From the NCBI GenBank assembly GCA_934757255.1, contig CAKVLL010000035.1, positions 1-19,229 on the forward strand: a stretch of DNA of 19,229 nucleotides. Direction: 5' to 3'. Made by a program: the position numbers and the translations under genes. The notes below the pieces were generated by a model. That model searched no databases and was not told where the DNA came from. It was given only the letters and a program-made list of their open reading frames with translations. The stretch is from an uncultured Candidatus Melainabacteria bacterium (GTDB lineage Bacteria > Cyanobacteriota > Vampirovibrionia > Gastranaerophilales > Gastranaerophilaceae). This document shows, piece by piece, positions 14,766-19,229 of this stretch (position 1 is the stretch's first letter; every line of letters starts with the position of its first letter).

Positions 14766-17747
14766 TTGAATTTCGCAGACAACGAAAATCAGAATAATAA
14801 AGAAATAATGGAAATATTTCGTACTGAGTCAGAAGAGATTCAGGAAAAAATATTCAACAACTTATTTGCACTGGAAAACACTCCCGCTAACAAAGAGCTA
14901 ATAGGCAATGTTTATAGAGATTTGCACAGTTTAAAAGGTGCTGTGAGAATGGTTGGCTTCAACAACCTACAAATGATTTTCCATAAAATGGAAGATATTT
15001 TTGATGCCGTTAACAATGACAAGTTACATCTGGATGCAAACATATTAAAATTAATGATAAACTCATTAGAAATTGCTTCCAAGTATTTACAAGAATCAAT
15101 AAAAAATAATCGTGAGATTATTGGAGATGAGTATACTAGTACAATTTCAAATTTAGAATATATTTTAGAGATTGAAATTAACGAACAAAAAACTCTTTCT
15201 AAAAACGCCTCCATTTCTGATATTGCAAATAATGAATTAGACAAAAATAAAACAGAAGAAGAACTTAAAAAAAAACAAGAAGAAATAAATGTCGCTTTTA
15301 ACAACTGCTTTGAAATTATTGATAGTATTGTTCCAGAAGAAGAATCACAAGATATCATAATATTAAAAGAAGAAGTTCAAAAGATTTATAACTTTTTTAA
15401 GGAATCAAATCTATATGAAGTTAAAAATTCACTTGAGAACATATTAACAAAAATAGATTTTGTTATGAATGCAACAAACACACTTACTATCAGCGAAATA
15501 CTAGAACTTCGTAATGAATTAAGTTCTGCGGCAGCAAAATTTACAACTTCTTGCATTGAGACGGAAGATTCCGAATTTTCATTTTTCGATATAGCTGAAA
15601 AAATTACTATGCTACAGGGAAGTAGCGTTTATGCCAAAGAAATAAAAAATGATATTCTACAACTAAAAGAAAAGAATGATGACACTAGCGTAACAGAAGT
15701 TGTCAACATGATTATAGAAATTTTAGATTTCATCATAGATAATTCTGTTCAACTAGAAGAACAAATGATGCTTACACTAAAAAGTGCAGTTGAATATTGC
15801 GCATCTCCGAATGAAAGCATTGACAGTGATTTAATTGTTCAACAACTTGAAATAATGAAACAATTGTTAGAATTAAATTACAAAAAAGACAATGACGTTA
15901 GCGAAGTCAAAAATTTAACTACACAAACAGCTTCTGGCGGAAACAAATCAAACAATTCCACAGAAATTAAAACGTTACATGTTAATGCTCAAAAATTAGA
16001 TACACTGGTTAACCAACTTGGTGAATTAATTATTACTAAAATTAAAACAGAAAAGAATCTTGAAAAAATTGATAATATAAAAAATGTCAATGAAAGTTGC
16101 CAAAAAGATTTATTAAAAACTTCAAACTATCTGAGATATTATAACCGTAAATACTTACAAGCAGGTGCAACAGAACAATACACAAGTGCATTTGTAAAAC
16201 AAGTATTTTCGCTTTTATCAGATATTACACAAAACGTATCAAGAACCATCTATGACCTAAATTCTCTATATAGAGCATCAAAAGAAGATGACATGAAAAT
16301 GCGTCTTATTATTGATGAGATGGAATCCATGGTAAAAAATATTCGTGTCTTGCCTATTTCAACGGTATTCAATTCTTTCTCAAGAATGGTTAGAGATATC
16401 GCAAACGAAAAAGGCAAAGATATTGATTTTGAAATAGAAGGAAAAGATACCTGCGCAGATAAAAAAATTATTGAAGAGATAAAAACACCACTTATACATA
16501 TTTTAAGAAACGCCATCGACCACGGTATTGAAACAAAAGAAGAGCGTATAGCTAATGGTAAAAGCCCTGTAGGTAGAATTCTGTTATCTGCAAAACAAGA
16601 TGACAATAAAGTTATCATCGAAGTAATGGATGATGGACAAGGGTTTAATCTGGAAAAAATCAAGAGCAGAGCCGTATCACGAGGATTTTTAACTCAAGAA
16701 GATATTGATTCTATGACAGATGAATCTATTATGAATATTATCTTCTGGCCTGGTTTTACAACCGGAGATTCTATTACAAGCATTTCTGGACGTGGAATTG
16801 GTTTGGATGTTGTAAAAACAAAAATTTCACAATTAAATGGTAAAGTAAAAGTAATTTCAGAATTTGGGAAAGGTAGTTGTGTACACATTGAAATTCCTGT
16901 CACATTAACCACCTTAAGAGTCTTTCTTGTAAAAATTTCAGAACAAACTTTTGCAATTCCGATACAAGTCATTACAACATTCATACTAAAAAAACAAAAC
17001 GAAATTAAAACTAATAATGGAATACGTTCTATTACATACAATGGAAAAATTATTCCACTATATTATTTATCAAATATTTTAAAATTAAAAACTTTACCAC
17101 GGGGTGAAAAAGAAACAATTCTTATTTTAGAATCTGACGAAAAAACAATCGGACTTGTTGTAGATAAACTACTTGGCGATCAAGATATACTACAAAAAAA
17201 ATTGTCACCACCTTTATACAAGGTTAAAAATATATCAGGAATCACAAATCTTGCGTCTGGTGAATTATGCTTAATATTAAACATGCAAGACATAATCCAT
17301 TATGATTTCAATAAAGCTATTAGTTCAACACAAGAGCCTAAATTACTATCTAATGATATTTTGTCATTCAAACGTATACTAATTGTTGATGATTCAATTA
17401 CAACCAGAACAATGATAAAAAACATTCTGCTAAATATTGGTTATGCAACAGATATTGTAGAAGACGCGGAAGAAGCATTGATTAAACTAAAATTAACACA
17501 TTATGATTTAATTATTACAGATTTAACAATGCCTAAGATTGACGGATATCAATTTATAGAACGCCTTAAAAATGACGAAATGTATATGGATATCCCAATA
17601 ATAGTTATGAGTTCTCTACCAGAAAAAACTGCACTTAAACGCCTTGAACAATTCCGCATTGAATACTATATGAGAAAAGAAAACTTTGATCAAACAGAAT
17701 TTGCAGAACAAGTGAAAAGAATCATTACAAAATATCATAATATATAA
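14766..17747 (+). CDS. cheA: Hybrid chemotaxis-type histidine kinase CheA with C-terminal receiver
   Basis: A 993-residue CheA-CheY hybrid. The Hpt domain (1-125) has phospho-accepting H54 in RDLHSLKGAVRMVGF. Residues 130-395 are long, acidic and helical, with no clear CheY-binding P2. Dimerisation region P3 starts near 402 (LHVNAQKLDTLVNQLGELII) and is expanded. The HATPase domain shows the N-box near N582 (HILRNAIDHG), G1 near 620 (VMDDGQGF) and G2 near 674 (SGRGIGLDVVKTKISQLNGK). A CheW-like domain spans about 715-860. The receiver (870-993) has D875/D876, phospho-acceptor D919 (ITDLTMP) and the conserved lysine in YYMRKENF. The TTG start is favoured because AGGA (14757-14760), overlapping the previous stop, is correctly spaced; the in-frame ATG at 14808 has no such site. 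This layout is typical of Pil-Chp, Pix and Hmp-type kinases. Confidence 0.95.
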   Translation: MNFADNENQNNKEIMEIFRTESEEIQEKIFNNLFALENTPANKELIGNVYRDLHSLKGAVRMVGFNNLQMIFHKMEDIFDAVNNDKLHLDANILKLMINSLEIASKYLQESIKNNREIIGDEYTSTISNLEYILEIEINEQKTLSKNASISDIANNELDKNKTEEELKKKQEEINVAFNNCFEIIDSIVPEEESQDIIILKEEVQKIYNFFKESNLYEVKNSLENILTKIDFVMNATNTLTISEILELRNELSSAAAKFTTSCIETEDSEFSFFDIAEKITMLQGSSVYAKEIKNDILQLKEKNDDTSVTEVVNMIIEILDFIIDNSVQLEEQMMLTLKSAVEYCASPNESIDSDLIVQQLEIMKQLLELNYKKDNDVSEVKNLTTQTASGGNKSNNSTEIKTLHVNAQKLDTLVNQLGELIITKIKTEKNLEKIDNIKNVNESCQKDLLKTSNYLRYYNRKYLQAGATEQYTSAFVKQVFSLLSDITQNVSRTIYDLNSLYRASKEDDMKMRLIIDEMESMVKNIRVLPISTVFNSFSRMVRDIANEKGKDIDFEIEGKDTCADKKIIEEIKTPLIHILRNAIDHGIETKEERIANGKSPVGRILLSAKQDDNKVIIEVMDDGQGFNLEKIKSRAVSRGFLTQEDIDSMTDESIMNIIFWPGFTTGDSITSISGRGIGLDVVKTKISQLNGKVKVISEFGKGSCVHIEIPVTLTTLRVFLVKISEQTFAIPIQVITTFILKKQNEIKTNNGIRSITYNGKIIPLYYLSNILKLKTLPRGEKETILILESDEKTIGLVVDKLLGDQDILQKKLSPPLYKVKNISGITNLASGELCLILNMQDIIHYDFNKAISSTQEPKLLSNDILSFKRILIVDDSITTRTMIKNILLNIGYATDIVEDAEEALIKLKLTHYDLIITDLTMPKIDGYQFIERLKNDEMYMDIPIIVMSSLPEKTALKRLEQFRIEYYMRKENFDQTEFAEQVKRIITKYHNI

Positions 17748-17749
17748 TT

Positions 17750-18220
17750 TTATTTTGCAATCAAATGTTTATAAACTTCATCTGGTACAAAGCCCCTGAT
17801 ATCACCTTTATTAAATAAAATTTCCCTTACACTTGAAGATGAAATAAAATTATATTCTGGCTTTGTTATTAAAAATACAGTTTTAATATTACTAGAAAGA
17901 GCATTGTTTGTTTGAGATAATTGCATCTCGTACTCAAAATCAAAAGATGTTCTTAATCCTCTTAATAAAACTTCTGCACCACGTTTTTTTGCATATTCAA
18001 CTGTTAAGCCCTGAAAAGAATCAACTTCTACATTTGGAATATCTTTAACACAAGCTTTTATAAGTTCAATACGTTCACCTATAGGCAAAAAACCTTGCTT
18101 ATTAATATTATATGATACCGCTATTATAACTTTGTCAAAAATCTCAGCACCGCTTTTTAATATATCTAAATGTCCATTTGTTATTGGGTCAAAACTTCCT
18201 GGATAAATTGCAATTGTCAT
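17750..18220 (-). CDS. coaD: Phosphopantetheine adenylyltransferase
   Basis: CoaD transfers AMP from ATP to 4'-phosphopantetheine, giving dephospho-CoA, the penultimate step of coenzyme A synthesis in the cytoplasm. The 156-residue length is normal. Signatures are YPGSFDPITNGHLDI (nucleotidyltransferase TxGH variant, H17), LLRGLRTSFDFEYEMQL, and EYNFISSSSVREI near the C-terminus. It converges on cheA with only two bases between the stops. A GTAGGT sequence upstream is a moderate ribosome binding site. The terminator at 18271-18312 separates it from the SLH gene, so it needs its own promoter, possibly the TGT-TAGAAT extended -10 on the minus strand at 18242-18250. Confidence 0.96.
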   Translation of the reverse strand: MTIAIYPGSFDPITNGHLDILKSGAEIFDKVIIAVSYNINKQGFLPIGERIELIKACVKDIPNVEVDSFQGLTVEYAKKRGAEVLLRGLRTSFDFEYEMQLSQTNNALSSNIKTVFLITKPEYNFISSSSVREILFNKGDIRGFVPDEVYKHLIAK

Positions 18221-18241
18221 ACTTTTACCTACTTTTTTCTA

Positions 18242-18250
18242 ATTCTAACA
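18242..18250 (-). promoter_or_regulatory. Possible extended -10 promoter for coaD
   Basis: Read on the minus strand, TGT-TAGAAT gives an extended -10 just after the terminator and about 22 bases before the ATG at 18220. No good -35 is visible, partly because the spacer runs into the terminator hairpin. Confidence 0.35.
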
Positions 18251-18270
18251 CAAATTTTTAAATTCTTATA

Positions 18271-18312
18271 AAAAAACTAACGGCAGATTTTTAAATCTAC
18301 CGTTAGTTTTTT
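18271..18312. terminator. Strong bidirectional terminator between the SLH gene and coaD
   Basis: Thirteen perfect pairs (AAAAAACTAACGG at 18271-18283 with its complement at 18300-18312), one C/A mismatch, then a further AGATTT/AAATCT stem around a tiny T-rich loop. A-run and T-run flanks allow use on either strand. It begins 15 bases beyond the SLH gene stop. Confidence 0.9.
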
Positions 18313-18326
18313 ATCTTATCTAATAA

Positions 18327-19229
18327 TTATTCGTAAATATAACCGTTAGTTAAATCAATCTTCAATGGTCCAAGAAGTCTGATGTTAACCATTTGGTTTG
18401 GCATTGTCAATACTTTAGCGCCCTTGAATAATCTTCTCCAGAAGCCGATTTTAGCAGGATCAAGAGTTGCAACACCATAAAGCATTACTGCCTGATCGTT
18501 TGGTGTAACTAACAACTCGTTCTTAATAATTACTTCGCCGTTTTGTTTAAACAATTTAGCTCTTTGAATATGTTTTACTTGACCTTTCAAATCACTGCCT
18601 TGTTCAATTAACAAATATTTGTCTTTTGTTACGATGTTTTTAGGAACTTTTGCTGTATAAATGTCAGTTACGTTAGAAATTTGTGACCCAACAACTGTTT
18701 CCATTTGAATAGGGAAAATTGCACCGGCAGGTATAATACCTATTGAACCTTGAACTCTTACATTGTCAACGATATAACCGTCAGCAGTTCTCTTTTGCAT
18801 TGATTCAGCAAGTTTAGCGTTTGGGTTAAGTTTAGCTTCTTGCATCATTTTGTATAACAAAGCTGCAACTTCTGCTCTATTAGCAGGTCTGTCTGATTCC
18901 AATTTACCTTCATTTCCCGGCATTACAACAACTAAGTCTAATAATTGAGCTTTTGCTGCAGAAATTAAAAACCAAGCCGGCATTTGAGTGTAGTCTTCAT
19001 AACTCTTAGCAATAATATCTTGCGCTCTTTGTTCACTTATTTGAGATGTAGTTAAAGCGTTTACCGCAATTGTAATAGCTTCTGCTCTTGTTACAGAGTC
19101 ATAAGGTCTAAAATCTGAATCTTTTGAATCCGGAATCAAATCAAAATATACTGCTTTTTTAATGATATTATATGCCCAAAAATCAGGCTTAACATCAGAA
19201 AAATGAATATCTTGAGTAACATTAGCATC
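18327..19229 (-). CDS. SLH-domain surface protein, partial (N-terminus beyond the window)
   Basis: The frame stays open to the right edge, so this is the C-terminal 300 codons. The TTG at 19139 lies inside a domain and is not the start. The first visible domain is a surface-layer homology repeat beginning at the edge: DIHFSDVKPDFWAYNIIKKA, then FRPYDSVTRAEAITIAVNAL. A second SLH-like repeat follows (MPAWFLISAAKAQLLDLV, then SDRPANRAEVAALLYKMMQE). The last 160 residues are beta-rich without a known domain (GIIPAGAIFPIQMETVVGSQ; MLYGVATLDPAKIGFWRRLF). SLH repeats anchor proteins to cell-wall polymers and in cyanobacterial relatives tether the outer membrane. The gene ends at the bidirectional terminator 18271-18312. 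Confidence 0.85.
   Translation of the reverse strand, partial: DANVTQDIHFSDVKPDFWAYNIIKKAVYFDLIPDSKDSDFRPYDSVTRAEAITIAVNALTTSQISEQRAQDIIAKSYEDYTQMPAWFLISAAKAQLLDLVVVMPGNEGKLESDRPANRAEVAALLYKMMQEAKLNPNAKLAESMQKRTADGYIVDNVRVQGSIGIIPAGAIFPIQMETVVGSQISNVTDIYTAKVPKNIVTKDKYLLIEQGSDLKGQVKHIQRAKLFKQNGEVIIKNELLVTPNDQAVMLYGVATLDPAKIGFWRRLFKGAKVLTMPNQMVNIRLLGPLKIDLTNGYIYE

Noticed and set aside
16250..16663. 137-codon minus-strand frame inside cheA
   Set aside because: Antisense to the conserved P3/HATPase region. The Ser/Ile/Phe-rich composition is a reverse-complement artefact.
19137..19139. TTG as the start of the SLH protein
   Set aside because: The frame is open to the window edge and the upstream codons complete an SLH motif (FSDVKPDFWAYNIIKKA), so translation must begin outside the window.

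Overview
The window is AT-rich (roughly 30-35% GC by eye) bacterial DNA with tightly packed genes, frequent AAAGGAG-type ribosome binding sites and rho-independent terminators. An SLH-domain surface protein, an AMIN-like periplasmic domain, a hybrid CheA ending in a receiver domain, and a pyruvate formate-lyase activase together suggest a fermentative, anaerobic didermal bacterium. My best guess is the non-photosynthetic relatives of Cyanobacteria (Vampirovibrionia/Melainabacteria, e.g. Gastranaerophilales). This is inference from gene content; no phylogenetic marker was available to test it.

Layout. 1-1000: pflA (+) between two terminators. 1007-3487: leftward genes for an ArsB/NhaD-type ion transporter, a small possible secreted protein and a small glycosyltransferase. 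3488-4075: gene-free, with a promoter for the glycosyltransferase, a palindromic MITE-like element and a terminator-like hairpin whose loop is exactly 13 GTA triplets. 4076-7102: a 1008-residue protein of unknown function with an Ala/Gly-rich hydrophobic segment and a J-domain. 7103-7472: gene-free, filled by a 154-bp tandem repeat made of REP-like modules.

7473-17747 is the core of the window, a chemosensory locus in two divergent transcription units that share an 83-bp control region. Leftward: response regulator-diguanylate cyclase, tandem CheW, a large AMIN-TM-acidic cytoplasmic protein, and a solute-binding lipoprotein. The first two genes overlap, as do the last two. Rightward: a methyl-accepting-type transducer with two membrane segments but no ligand domain (GTG start), then a 993-residue CheA-CheY hybrid (TTG start whose ribosome binding site overlaps the previous stop). 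The proteins form a plausible complete pathway: transducer, CheW adaptor, CheA kinase, then c-di-GMP synthesis by the REC-GGDEF protein. No CheR, CheB or stand-alone CheY is present. The AMIN-TM-acidic protein has the overall plan of FimV/TspA-type pilus hub proteins, so the locus may control type IV pili or surface behaviour.

17750-19229: coaD (phosphopantetheine adenylyltransferase), converging on cheA with a 2-bp gap, then a strong bidirectional hairpin terminator, then the C-terminal 300 codons of an SLH-domain protein that runs off the right edge.

The most novel material is (i) the repeat families, with a compensatory base change in a hairpin stem and a triplet expansion in a terminator loop, and (ii) the chemosensory/c-di-GMP locus with its FimV-like partner and coupled solute-binding protein.
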